Shown: positions 9,074 to 17,550 of the stretch, piece by piece | Layout of the letters: each line of letters starts with the position of its first letter | How positions within the stretch are numbered: position 1 is the first letter of the stretch | Source: Candidatus Thiothrix putei | Lineage (GTDB): Bacteria > Pseudomonadota > Gammaproteobacteria > Thiotrichales > Thiotrichaceae | Reading direction: 5' to 3' | NCBI GenBank assembly: GCA_029972225.1 | Contig: CP124756.1 | Location: 4,130,279 to 4,194,278, forward strand | Length of the DNA stretch: 64,000 nucleotides | Notes under the pieces: model-generated | Databases searched by the model: none | Seen by the model: the letters and a program-made list of their open reading frames with translations, nothing else | What the model was told of the DNA's origin: nothing | Made by a program: the position numbers and the translations under genes

Positions 9074-10477
9074 ATGGTTAACTTCATGGCGAAAAGTGTG
9101 TTAGCGACGGTGGTGAGTGCCGCGTTGAGTACCACGGTTCAAGCGGCTGGATTTGCGTTGGCCAACCAGTCAGGTTCGGGCGCAGGGAATGCGTATGCGG
9201 GTGGGGCAGCAGCGATTGATGATGCATCGGTCGTTTGGTTCAATCCCGCTGCGATGACAGCCTTGGGTGAGGGTACAAAAACCAGTGTCGCCGCACACGT
9301 GATTGCTCCCAAGGCGGATTTCACCGATAAGGCATCACGGGTTAACCCGGCACTGACCGGGGGCAATGTGGCGTTAGCGGAGACAACCTTAACGGGAATC
9401 AACGATGGTGGAGGACACGCAGCGCCGGTTCCTAATGCCTACGCGGTACGCAGCTATGGCGACAAGTTGAGTGCCGGTATCGGTATCAATGCCCCCTTCG
9501 GCTTGGGTACTGAATACGAAGAGGATTGGATTGGGCGTTACAATGCGTTGAAATCTGCAATTAAAACCGTCAATGTCAACCCGGCACTGGCCTATCAGGT
9601 GAATGATAAGCTCAGTGTCGGCGCAGGGGTGAGTGCGCAATACATTCACGTTGAGTTACAAAGTGCGATTGATTCAGCCGCTGCTTGCCGTAGCATTGCC
9701 AGTGCCGCGAACAGTGGCGCATTATTGACGCAGTGTCTGGCGCGTTTGCCTGCCTTGTCGAATGCGGCAACCGATAGCAAGGTGACGATCAGTGGTGATG
9801 ACATCTCTTTCGGGGTGAATGCGGGGGCGTTATACCAGGCAACGCCAAAGACACGGGTGGGGGTGAATTACCGTTCCGCGCTGGATCATGAGTTGGAAGG
9901 TGAAGTCGAGTATGACATTGATGCGAGTTTGCAACCCATTGTGACGGCAACCGGTATTACCCGTTTCAATACGGCTGATGCGACCGCAGAGGCTAATTTA
10001 CCTGCGAGTTTTTCCGTGTCGGCGGCGCATAAAGTGAATGAGCGTTTAGACGTCATGGGCGATGTGACCCGTACCAACTGGAGCAGCTTTGAAAGCCTGA
10101 CTGTTAAAAAAACGGCAGATGGTTCCTTAGTCACGGATGTGCCTCAGGCATGGGAGGATGTGAACCGCTACAGTGTCGGGGCGAATTACCAATATAACGA
10201 TCGCCTGAAGTTGCGTGGCGGGGTGGCATTTGATGAAACCCCCGTGCCTAGCCCACAATTGCGTACTGCACGTACCCCGGATGCGGATCGGACGTGGGTA
10301 TCCGCTGGTGCGAATTACAAGCTGAAAAAGAATTTGGATGTGGATGTCGGTTACACCCACATTTTCACGGATGAAACCCCGATTGATAATGTCAGTACGG
10401 ATAATGGTTATGCCCTGCGTGGTGTGTACGATTCCAGTGTGGATATTGTCAGCGCTCAATTGAACTGGTCGTTTTAG
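9074..10477 (+). CDS. FadL/OmpP1/TodX outer-membrane transporter for hydrophobic substrates
   Basis: 467 residues from the ATG at 9074, preceded by AGGAGG at about 9060; a TTG at 9068 is too close to that site. A signal peptide ends near VQA-AGFAL. The mature N-terminus shows the FadL plug signature: ANQSGSGAGNAYAGGAA, then VVWFNPAAMT. The chain ends Trp-Ser-Phe, as barrels do. FadL proteins pass long-chain fatty acids or other hydrophobic compounds across the outer membrane by lateral diffusion. The next gene, 12 bases downstream, is a surface-lipase-like lipoprotein, so the pair probably works on lipids together: release of acyl chains, then uptake. Confidence 0.9.
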   Translation: MVNFMAKSVLATVVSAALSTTVQAAGFALANQSGSGAGNAYAGGAAAIDDASVVWFNPAAMTALGEGTKTSVAAHVIAPKADFTDKASRVNPALTGGNVALAETTLTGINDGGGHAAPVPNAYAVRSYGDKLSAGIGINAPFGLGTEYEEDWIGRYNALKSAIKTVNVNPALAYQVNDKLSVGAGVSAQYIHVELQSAIDSAAACRSIASAANSGALLTQCLARLPALSNAATDSKVTISGDDISFGVNAGALYQATPKTRVGVNYRSALDHELEGEVEYDIDASLQPIVTATGITRFNTADATAEANLPASFSVSAAHKVNERLDVMGDVTRTNWSSFESLTVKKTADGSLVTDVPQAWEDVNRYSVGANYQYNDRLKLRGGVAFDETPVPSPQLRTARTPDADRTWVSAGANYKLKKNLDVDVGYTHIFTDETPIDNVSTDNGYALRGVYDSSVDIVSAQLNWSF

Positions 10478-10489
10478 AAGGAGTTTCCC

Positions 10490-12511
10490 ATGAAATTACA
10501 GCTTTTATCACGGAATATTCTGCTGGCCTTGGCTGTGTCAGGGTTGGGAGCCTGCGGCGACTCCAGCGATTATGATTTCAGTGCCAACGCCAATGGCACG
10601 ACGGGGAGGGGCACGGCAGTGGCACGGTTTGATCCTCGTAGCGGCGTGATTCCGCAAACCAATGACCTGTTGCTGGCAGGGTCAACGGATGGCACCTTGA
10701 ATATTCCCACTGCCACCATCACCAACCCCGGTCAGCTTGGCTTGGTGAACAGCCTGAATACCTTGGACGGTTTTGGCCTGACCGCACCGATTACAGCGGC
10801 GTTTGGCGCGAGTCTGAAAGCAGGTTCGCTGCAAACGGGTAGCAGTGTGCGGGTGTTTGAGGTGCGTAAGGATGTCGCTACTCAAGCCATTACCGGGGTT
10901 GTTCGTGAAGTAACGGCGGCTGAATTGTTGGCAACCGCTGTGGGAACGCAGCAGGATACCTTAGCCTTAGTGCCGTTAAAGCCGTTGAAGGAGAGCACGA
11001 GTTATTTGGTGGTGTTAACCAATGCCATTCAAGGGAGTGATGGACGGGCGGCAACCAGTGATTCGGCCTATTTGCTGGCAAAAAGCACGACCCCCTTAAG
11101 CGGTGAGTACGCAGCGTTAGAACCCTTGCGTCAACTAATCAATAACCAAGAGGCTATTGCTGCCAATCAAGGTGTCAGTGCGGCGACTATCGTGTTGAGT
11201 TGGAGTTTTACTACGCAATCGGTTACGCCAGTGTTGGAGGCGATGCAGCGGCAAGCAGCGGCAAGCCCACTGCTGATTTCCCCGACGTTGGGGGCAAGCA
11301 ATACCTTTGTTCCGGCGTTAGCGGGAAAAGCTAATGTGCATATCGGCACATTAGACGTACCGTATTACCTGACAGCGCCCAGTACCGCGAATCCGACCGC
11401 GCCGTTGACGACGGCTTGGTCGGGAGCAGCAGGTTCTTTTTTAACCCGCTATAATCCAGCTCCAGTCGCGACGTCTACGCAGACCGTGCCTGTGTTGATG
11501 AGTGTGCCGAATGCCAGTGCGTTGGCGGGGGCAACACCGCCTGCGGGTGGTTGGCCTGTGGTGATTTTCCAGCATGGGATTACCCGTAACCGCCAAGACT
11601 TGCTGGCAGTCGCGGATACACTGGCGGATGCGGGGTATGTCGGAATTGCGATTGACTTACCGTTGCATGGGGTAACAGAGGATGCCAATCCCTTGCGTGC
11701 AGACAAAAATGCCGCGTTTGCGAACGATGTGGAACGTACCTTTAATTTGGATGTGCAAAATGCCTCGACCGGTACAGCGGGAGCCGATGGTGTTATTGAC
11801 AGTTCCGGTACGCATTTCATCAATTTAGGCAGTTTACTCACCTCACGTGACAATATCCGCCAAGGGATTGCGGATTTGTTGGTGTTACGGCGCAGTTTGG
11901 GCAATATCACTGCCGTGCCTTTAAATACCGCTAAGGTCGGTTTTGTGGGGCATTCGTTAGGGGGAGTTATTGGTACGGGGTATTTGGCAGCGGAAACGGC
12001 TGCAACGCCTGCATCTTTGGTGACAACGGGCGGGGGAATTGCGCGGTTGTTGGATGGCTCGGCGAGTTTTGGCCCGGTGATTCAGGCGGGTCTGGGCAGT
12101 GCAGGGCTGACACCGGGGTCGGCAGCGTATGACGCTTTTATGGTGGTGGCGCAGACGGTGATTGATCCGGCTGACCCAGTGGTATTGGGAGCGCAGGCGG
12201 CGGCTAAGCATCCTGTGCACATGATTGAGGTGTTAGGGGATCAGGTCATTCCTAACCGTGTGACGGGAGCGCCACTGTCCGGCACGGAGCCACTGGCAAG
12301 CGTGATGCAATTGACGAGCAGAACCGCAACCGCTGCGGGTGAAGATGGTATTGTGCGTTTCAATAGCGGTGCACACAGTTCGGTGCTTGACCCTAGTGTT
12401 AATTTGGCGGTAACGGTGGAAATGCAGCGCCAGATTGCGGCTTTCCAATTGGCGGGGGGAGCTGCCATTGCCATTAATGACAGCACGGTGATTGCCGGTG
12501 CAGCACCTTGA
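10490..12511 (+). CDS. VolA-like lipase lipoprotein
   Basis: 673 residues. The lipoprotein signal peptide has lipobox LGAC (Cys around residue 22). An N-terminal region of ~250 residues resembles the bacterial virulence-factor lipase N-terminal domain. An alpha/beta-hydrolase domain follows: oxyanion region VVIFQHGITRNR, nucleophile in GHSLGG, and a late His in FNSGAHSS. In Vibrio cholerae the surface lysophospholipase VolA is encoded beside a fadL gene, and this pair has the same order and strand. It has a GGAG site and starts 12 bases after the FadL-type gene. A strong terminator follows. Likely role: freeing fatty acids from lipids for import; the exact substrate is inferred. Confidence 0.82.
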   Translation: MKLQLLSRNILLALAVSGLGACGDSSDYDFSANANGTTGRGTAVARFDPRSGVIPQTNDLLLAGSTDGTLNIPTATITNPGQLGLVNSLNTLDGFGLTAPITAAFGASLKAGSLQTGSSVRVFEVRKDVATQAITGVVREVTAAELLATAVGTQQDTLALVPLKPLKESTSYLVVLTNAIQGSDGRAATSDSAYLLAKSTTPLSGEYAALEPLRQLINNQEAIAANQGVSAATIVLSWSFTTQSVTPVLEAMQRQAAASPLLISPTLGASNTFVPALAGKANVHIGTLDVPYYLTAPSTANPTAPLTTAWSGAAGSFLTRYNPAPVATSTQTVPVLMSVPNASALAGATPPAGGWPVVIFQHGITRNRQDLLAVADTLADAGYVGIAIDLPLHGVTEDANPLRADKNAAFANDVERTFNLDVQNASTGTAGADGVIDSSGTHFINLGSLLTSRDNIRQGIADLLVLRRSLGNITAVPLNTAKVGFVGHSLGGVIGTGYLAAETAATPASLVTTGGGIARLLDGSASFGPVIQAGLGSAGLTPGSAAYDAFMVVAQTVIDPADPVVLGAQAAAKHPVHMIEVLGDQVIPNRVTGAPLSGTEPLASVMQLTSRTATAAGEDGIVRFNSGAHSSVLDPSVNLAVTVEMQRQIAAFQLAGGAAIAINDSTVIAGAAP

Positions 12512-12517
12512 GCCAGT

Positions 12518-12574
12518 GGGCGGGGTAAGCAATGGCTTATAGCCAGTGTGAGTATTGACACGCCCCGCCCTTTT
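12518..12574 (+). terminator. Intrinsic terminator after the lipase gene
   Basis: GGGCGGGG (12518-12525) pairs perfectly with CCCCGCCC (12563-12570) and is followed by TTTT. The loop holds a smaller hairpin (GGCTTATAGCC). It starts seven bases after the lipase stop codon and closes the fadL-lipase transcription unit ahead of the tusE-like gene. Confidence 0.8.
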
Positions 12575-12625
12575 ATCAGTAAAATACCCTACTAAATTAC
12601 TAGGCAATTTGAGGAGACTTAAACA

Positions 12626-12925
12626 ATGAGTGTAGAAATTCCAGCACGCGATGGTGACGGTTACTTACTGAGCATGGATGATTGGACACCGGAAATTGGT
12701 AAAGCCATGGCAGAAGCTGATGGTGTCGAACTGACCGATGCCAAGTGGGAACAGATCATGAAAGCGCGTGAGTATTATGATGATCAGGCTGTGGTTCCAC
12801 CGATCCGTAAATTCTCCAAATTCATCAATATGGATCAGAAAGAGCTGTTCGCGCAGTGGAAAACCGGGCCAATGAAGCCCATTACCAAATATGGTGGTCT
12901 GCCTAAGCCTACTGGCTGCGTATAA
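12626..12925 (+). CDS. tusE: TusE/DsrC-family sulfur-relay protein with one C-terminal cysteine
   Basis: 99 residues. The C-terminal arm ends GGLPKPTGCV, the DsrC/TusE signature, so the penultimate Cys (residue 98) is present. The second redox Cys of true DsrC, 11 positions earlier, is Thr here (residue 87). The protein is therefore of the single-cysteine TusE/RspA type rather than the DsrC that carries a trisulfide to DsrAB/DsrMKJOP. TusE takes part in persulfide transfer for tRNA 2-thiouridine; single-Cys relatives in sulfur oxidisers may have other sulfur-trafficking roles. It has a GAGGAG ribosome site. It is monocistronic here, with no dsr genes in the window. Confidence 0.85.
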   Translation: MSVEIPARDGDGYLLSMDDWTPEIGKAMAEADGVELTDAKWEQIMKAREYYDDQAVVPPIRKFSKFINMDQKELFAQWKTGPMKPITKYGGLPKPTGCV

Positions 12926-12948
12926 TGAAATGATGGGTGTGTGGGGGG

Positions 12949-14139
12949 CTAAACGTACTGCCCCGCACACCACCCTGATGCCCATGCCCACTGAAAGTTA
13001 TATCCCCCTAACCAACCGGTTACATCCACCGTTTCACCAATAAAATACAGCCCCGGTACGTGGCGAGCCTCCAAGGTTTTAGACGAGAGTTCGCGGGTAT
13101 CCACCCCACCTAAACTGACTTCAGCGGTACGCATTCCTTCTGTGCCTGCGGGGGTTAATTCCCAAGCGTGTAATTGCTCAGCAATGGATTGCAGCAGTTT
13201 GTCGCCGTATTGTCCTAAGGGACGATTGGGGAACACGGTTTCGCACAAGCGTTGTGCCAGTCGATTGGGTAAGACGTCTGCGAGTACCGTTTTCAATTCG
13301 GCCTTTGGGCGTTGTTTCTGTAGTGTTTGTAGCCAACTTAAAGCATCCCGCCCCGGTAGTAAATCAATCTGTACCGCTGCACCTTTTTGCCAGTAAGATG
13401 AAATTTGTAACATTGCCGGGCCACTCAAGCCTCGGTGAGTAAATAGCATGTCTTCGCGGAAATAACCTTCCCCACAACTGACCGCAACGGGGGTACTCAC
13501 ACCGGCTAAGCCCGCAAACAGGCCATCCAGCATGGTTTGGGTAAACGTGAAGGGGACGAGCGCTGGGGAAAAGGGGATATTTTTCAAGCCAAACTGTTTC
13601 GCAACGTGTATGCCAAAATCGGTTGCACCCATGCGAGGAATCGAAGGCCCGCCAGTGGCAATCACGAGGGCGGTGGTTTGGAATGCGCCTTGGGTGGTTT
13701 GCAGGTGAAAGCGCTCGGTGGCGCGGCTAATGGCCTGAATCTCGGTATTCAGGCGCAAGTGTACGCCTGCATCGCGGCATTCTGCCCATAGCATCTCAAC
13801 GATGGCTGGTGCTTTTTGGTCACAAAAGAGTTGCCCTAAGGTTTTTTCATGCCAGCTCAGGCTGTGCTTACGCATTAAGTCGAGGAAGTCGGCTGGGGTA
13901 TAACGCGCCAGGGCTGATTTGCAAAAGTGGGGATTCTGCGACAAATAGGCGGCTGGGTTGACATGCAAATTGGTGAAATTACAACGCCCACCACCGGAGA
14001 TGAGGATTTTTTTGCCGATTTTGTCCGCTTTATCCAGCAGTAGCACACGCCGTCCGCGTTTTCCGGCTGTCGCGGCACACAGTAAACCCGCCGCGCCAGC
14101 GCCGAGGATTACAACATCATAAGGTTCTAGGGTTTGCAT
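12949..14139 (-). CDS. HI0933/BaiN-family FAD-dependent oxidoreductase
   Basis: 396 residues from the ATG at 14139; longer upstream reading would overlap the 3D-domain gene and a terminator. The Rossmann FAD site is VVILGAGAAGLLCA. The HI0933 signature follows: KIGKKILISGGGRCNFTN. There is a mid NAD(P)/FAD motif (LVIATGGPSIPRMG), and the C-terminus has GLYFIGETVDVTGWLGGYNFQWAWASG. These flavoproteins are widespread and poorly understood; some reduce steroid double bonds. It converges with tusE, leaving only 23 bases between stops. It is cytoplasmic, with no operon partner. Confidence 0.88.
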   Translation of the reverse strand: MQTLEPYDVVILGAGAAGLLCAATAGKRGRRVLLLDKADKIGKKILISGGGRCNFTNLHVNPAAYLSQNPHFCKSALARYTPADFLDLMRKHSLSWHEKTLGQLFCDQKAPAIVEMLWAECRDAGVHLRLNTEIQAISRATERFHLQTTQGAFQTTALVIATGGPSIPRMGATDFGIHVAKQFGLKNIPFSPALVPFTFTQTMLDGLFAGLAGVSTPVAVSCGEGYFREDMLFTHRGLSGPAMLQISSYWQKGAAVQIDLLPGRDALSWLQTLQKQRPKAELKTVLADVLPNRLAQRLCETVFPNRPLGQYGDKLLQSIAEQLHAWELTPAGTEGMRTAEVSLGGVDTRELSSKTLEARHVPGLYFIGETVDVTGWLGGYNFQWAWASGWCAGQYV

Positions 14140-14164
14140 GGGCGCATGATAAACTTGTGGCAAC

Positions 14165-14193
14165 CAAGAAAAAAGCCCGCAATGTGCGGGCTT
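14165..14193 (-). terminator. Intrinsic terminator of the 3D-domain gene
   Basis: AAGCCCGCA (14173-14181) pairs with TGCGGGCTT (14185-14193) around a 3-base loop. On the minus strand the hairpin is followed by a T-rich tract. It lies about 30 bases past the stop of the 3D-domain gene and just upstream of the flavoprotein start. Confidence 0.75.
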
Positions 14194-14221
14194 GAGAGAA
14201 TCCTTCAATCGTGTGGTTTTT

Positions 14222-14623
14222 TTACCAATGAATGGTGACTTTGCGTTTTCCCCAACGCTTGGCTTCGTGGACATCTTTTCCCATGTAGATGTCAATTTTT
14301 TTGCGCCAGCGTGAGTGCATTTTGTCGAGTACGACATATTCACCGACATAGCGGCCGTCGAGGCCACTGATTCTGACTTTATCACCACGGGTTAGGCCAT
14401 GCTGTTTGAGTAAATCACTCGAAATGGCAATAGCTTTTACGCCCGGTTTTAGGCGGTCACCCCATGCGGCGACATCTGGAGTACTATCGGTCTGTTTAGA
14501 AACCGAATTATAAGCGGTAGCGGTTACCTTTAGGCTGTTTGGCCGTTTCTGCCCTGCCGAGGCGATTCCAACCATGCTAATGGTCAGAAGAACCACTGTT
14601 AGGAGACGTGTTACAGTAAACAT
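14222..14623 (-). CDS. Secreted 3D-domain protein (MltA C-terminal-like fold)
   Basis: 133 residues. A signal peptide ends near IASA-GQ. The mature protein starts with KVTATAYN and has the 3D-domain features: AWGDRLKPG, the block YVVLDKMHSRW, and KIDIYMG with conserved Asp residues, ending KRWGKRKVTI. The 3D domain forms the double-psi barrel catalytic part of MltA and Rpf-type enzymes, so a role in peptidoglycan remodelling is likely. It consists almost only of that domain. It is monocistronic, with its own terminator. Confidence 0.82.
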   Translation of the reverse strand: MFTVTRLLTVVLLTISMVGIASAGQKRPNSLKVTATAYNSVSKQTDSTPDVAAWGDRLKPGVKAIAISSDLLKQHGLTRGDKVRISGLDGRYVGEYVVLDKMHSRWRKKIDIYMGKDVHEAKRWGKRKVTIHW

Positions 14624-14997
14624 AAATTAACCTAAGTTTTTAATTTAAAAAGAAATTTCATCAAGGTTGATAGAAGGATTGGAGGCGAGATTAGCATATC
14701 GGTATATTCTAATGAAGAAGATTTTGCGATAAACAGGACAAGCGGTACAGTTTTTGGGGGGGGAGTGATTGACGACACTAATCAACTTCACTGTGTTTAT
14801 ATAACAACATACTATATGTTGCTGGAGTGTATAGTAGCGACAGCTTTCTGTCATTTTTTTTGCTGTGAAAATCTCTATGGTTTATTTAATAAATTAATAA
14901 TAAATGGTTATATGTCATTAAAACAATCAGTTGCGTATGGTTTTTATGCTGACGCGTTATTAATTAGAATTTTAAATTAACAAATTATGGTTTATTT
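14624..14997. other. AT-rich intergenic region, 374 bases
   Basis: This divergent gap between the 3D-domain gene and the radical SAM gene is much more AT-rich than its surroundings, with a G9 run at about 14755-14763. It should hold both promoters. A 71-codon frame at 14765-14980 lacks a ribosome site and protein-like composition, so it is not called. The low GC suggests either acquired DNA or a relic. Confidence 0.5.
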
Positions 14998-16524
14998 ATG
15001 ATTAAAGGTATTATTCTTGCCACATTGAATGCGCGTTACACCCATGCCTCGTTGGGTTTACGCTACTTATTCGCCAATCTGGGGGAATGGCAGGCACAGA
15101 CAAGCATTATGGAATTTACTATTGCGATGCGCCCGCTGGATATTGCCGAGCAGCTTTTGGCAAGTCAGCCACGGATTATTGGTTTGGGTGTGTATATCTG
15201 GAACATCACGGAAACCACTGCGCTGGTGGCATTGCTTAAAACGCTCGCACCTGAGGTGGTGATTGTATTGGGTGGGCCAGAAGTCAGTTATGAAACGGCG
15301 CAGCAGCCGATTGTCCAGCAGGCGGATTATGTGATTACCGGGGCAGGTGAGGTTAGTTTGCGTCACTTGTGCGGGCAGTTGTTGAATGGGTATAAGCCGT
15401 TGAACAAGGTGATTCCGGGGGAACAAGCACCATTACAGCAGTTGGTGTTGCCTTACGCGCACTACACCGTGGATGATTTAGCGACACGCTCTATTTATGT
15501 GGAAGCCTCGCGGGGTTGTCCGTTTAAATGCGAGTTTTGCTTGTCAGCGTTGGATAAAACTGCGTTGCCATTTGAATTACAAGCTTTTTTGCTGGAAATG
15601 GATCAGCTTTGGCAGCGTGGTTTACGCCAGTTCCGCTTTGTGGATCGTACATTTAATCTGAAAATAGCGACGACGGTAGCGATTCTGGATTTTTTTCTGG
15701 AACGCTTGGATGCGGAAACCTTTCTGCATTTTGAGTTGATTCCTAATCATTTGCCGGAGGTGCTGAAGGAGCGCATTGCCCGTTTTCCGGCAGGCTCTTT
15801 GCAGTTTGAGATTGGTATTCAGACGTTCAATCCAACGGTGCAAGCCTTGATCAGCCGTAAGCAGGATAATGCCAAATCGGCTGACAATATTCGCTGGTTG
15901 CGTGAACATTCTGAGGCGCATTTGCATACGGATCTGATTTTTGGTTTGCCGGGGGAGGATTTAACCAGTTTCGGGGAGGGTTTTGACCGTTTGATCCGTT
16001 TGAATCCACACGAAATTCAGGTGGGAATTCTCAAGCGTTTACGGGGAACGCCGATTATCCGCCACACCGCAGCGTTTGGGATGGTGTATAACCCGCAGCC
16101 ACCGTACAATATTTTGCGTACCGATCGGGTGGATTTTGACACCCTGCAACAGATGAACCGGTTTGCGCGTTATTGGGACATGATTGCCAATTCCGGGCGT
16201 TTCACCCATACCTTGCCATTGCTCTTGGGGGATGCGCCTTTTGCACGTTTCTGGGAATTATCCGTTTGGATTTATGCACAAGTGCAACAAACGCATCAAA
16301 TTGCATTACCGCGCTTGTTTGTGTTGGTTCACGGGGCAGGGCAGGCTGTGCTAGGGATTGAGCAGGCGGTCTTGGAGGATACCTTGCTGAAAGATTATGC
16401 GGTGACAGGGCAAAAGGGGCAAATTCCGTTTTTGAGCGAAGCCCGTAAGAATCGAGCGCTGGTATCAGTGGCAGGTAAAAGTGGTAATCAACGGCAATTA
16501 CGCTTTGTGGGCAAGAGCGAGTAA
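14998..16524 (+). CDS. B12-binding-domain radical SAM protein (DUF4080 type)
   Basis: 508 residues. An N-terminal cobalamin-binding-like Rossmann domain (residues 1-140; IIGLGVYIWN, VVIVLGGPEVSYE) precedes a radical SAM core with the CxxxCxxC cluster motif CPFKCEFC at about residues 176-183. The C-terminal part matches the DUF4080 region of this family. Such enzymes use S-adenosylmethionine and a 4Fe-4S cluster, often for methylation or ring chemistry; the substrate is unknown. No clear ribosome site precedes the ATG, which lies in AT-rich DNA. It ends one base before the stop of the convergent lipoprotein gene. Confidence 0.85.
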   Translation: MIKGIILATLNARYTHASLGLRYLFANLGEWQAQTSIMEFTIAMRPLDIAEQLLASQPRIIGLGVYIWNITETTALVALLKTLAPEVVIVLGGPEVSYETAQQPIVQQADYVITGAGEVSLRHLCGQLLNGYKPLNKVIPGEQAPLQQLVLPYAHYTVDDLATRSIYVEASRGCPFKCEFCLSALDKTALPFELQAFLLEMDQLWQRGLRQFRFVDRTFNLKIATTVAILDFFLERLDAETFLHFELIPNHLPEVLKERIARFPAGSLQFEIGIQTFNPTVQALISRKQDNAKSADNIRWLREHSEAHLHTDLIFGLPGEDLTSFGEGFDRLIRLNPHEIQVGILKRLRGTPIIRHTAAFGMVYNPQPPYNILRTDRVDFDTLQQMNRFARYWDMIANSGRFTHTLPLLLGDAPFARFWELSVWIYAQVQQTHQIALPRLFVLVHGAGQAVLGIEQAVLEDTLLKDYAVTGQKGQIPFLSEARKNRALVSVAGKSGNQRQLRFVGKSE

Positions 16525-17340
16525 TTACTCGCTTTTGCTACATACTTCTTTGGCAAAGGTGGGGTAGTCGACGATTTTGGTGCTTTCGCAAGCAATTTTG
16601 CAGCGCCGCTCAAAGGCTTCATGGATAAAACCGGGGTGCTCGCTGACGGCTGCGATGCCGCGTGTTAAATAGCCGGGGAAGTTGATTTGTGGTTCACGGC
16701 AGCTTGTATCGGTTTCCTGATGTTCTTTGCAAGCGCCCAAGGCTTCGTCGTAAAGCCAGCGGCAGTTTTCTTCACCGACAAAACTTTTTGGAACCGTTTC
16801 CAGTTCAATGCCTAGCTTGTTGGTTTGCAGGACAGCATTTTTGTGTTTTCCTGCCTGAAAGCCTAAATCTAATAAGAGGCGATCACCATCAACATTCAGG
16901 GTTAAATCTTCCGGTATTGCGCTGAAATCGGGGTGGGTGACAATTTCAGGGGTGGTGTCTTTATTCAGTAGCAGGAAGTAAAACTGGTGTTGCGGGCAGG
17001 CAGTGCCACCACAATTAGAGCCAAACAATACCACATCGCGGGTATTTTGTTTGACGTAGTAATGCAGTGAAAGGTAAAACCCTTCTTGTTGAAAGAGCTG
17101 TTGCTTATCCAGGGTGAGGGTATCCGGGGGCATATCGGTTTTGCTGTGGGTAATCGCCAGCTTGCCAAAGCGTGTGTCGAGTATTTCATCTTCTAAAGTC
17201 AGTGACTGGATGTAGGTTTCCAATACCGTGACTTTAGGTGTATCGGTTGGCGGTGTTTCAACGCGGGTATCACAACCGGGTAGCACCAGCAATAGGCTGC
17301 AACAGCTTAGCCAGCCTACATGCGCTAAGTATTTCATCAT
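16525..17340 (-). CDS. Hypothetical lipoprotein
   Basis: 271 residues. The lipoprotein signal has lipobox LPGC at about residue 23, followed by a Thr/Pro linker. The mature part holds six or more cysteines in spaced pairs (NCGGTAC, ENCRW, ALGACKE, DTSC, RRCKIAC, EVC), probably disulfide-bonded in the periplasm. No known family was recognised. It lies downstream of the hipA remnant on the same strand, separated by 36 bases, and converges with the radical SAM gene. Confidence 0.65.
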   Translation of the reverse strand: MMKYLAHVGWLSCCSLLLVLPGCDTRVETPPTDTPKVTVLETYIQSLTLEDEILDTRFGKLAITHSKTDMPPDTLTLDKQQLFQQEGFYLSLHYYVKQNTRDVVLFGSNCGGTACPQHQFYFLLLNKDTTPEIVTHPDFSAIPEDLTLNVDGDRLLLDLGFQAGKHKNAVLQTNKLGIELETVPKSFVGEENCRWLYDEALGACKEHQETDTSCREPQINFPGYLTRGIAAVSEHPGFIHEAFERRCKIACESTKIVDYPTFAKEVCSKSE

Positions 17341-17376
17341 ACTATTAATAATCCAGTGGTGAGGTAGTGATGAATA

Positions 17377-17550
17377 CTAATGGATACCCATCAGTTCGGC
17401 AATTCCTTGCTTCCAGATACTTTGCATCCGTTCGCCGATGTCGGCAAAAGCGGGGTGTCGCTGTTGGTATGACTGTAATTCCGGCAAGGTGGTTTCCAGC
17501 CCGTGGGCAACCCATTCCAATAGGTGTTTGGCACGACGTTCATTGATATT
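17377..17550 (-). pseudogene. hipA: C-terminal fragment of hipA, cut off by IS
   Basis: Fifty-five codons from ...NERRAKHLLEW to MGIH form the missing C-terminus of the HipA kinase at 19171-20257. Removing the IS at 17551-19170 and one copy of the 7-bp duplication joins the two parts in frame (codons F-C-N-I-N-E-R-R). The restored protein would be about 417 residues, close to normal HipA length. A spurious 68-codon frame exists because the IS end supplies start codons. Confidence 0.85.

Noticed and set aside
14765..14980. 71-codon open frame in the AT-rich gap
   Set aside because: No ribosome site, skewed composition (Cys/Tyr/Phe-rich, as random AT-rich DNA gives) and no recognisable domain.
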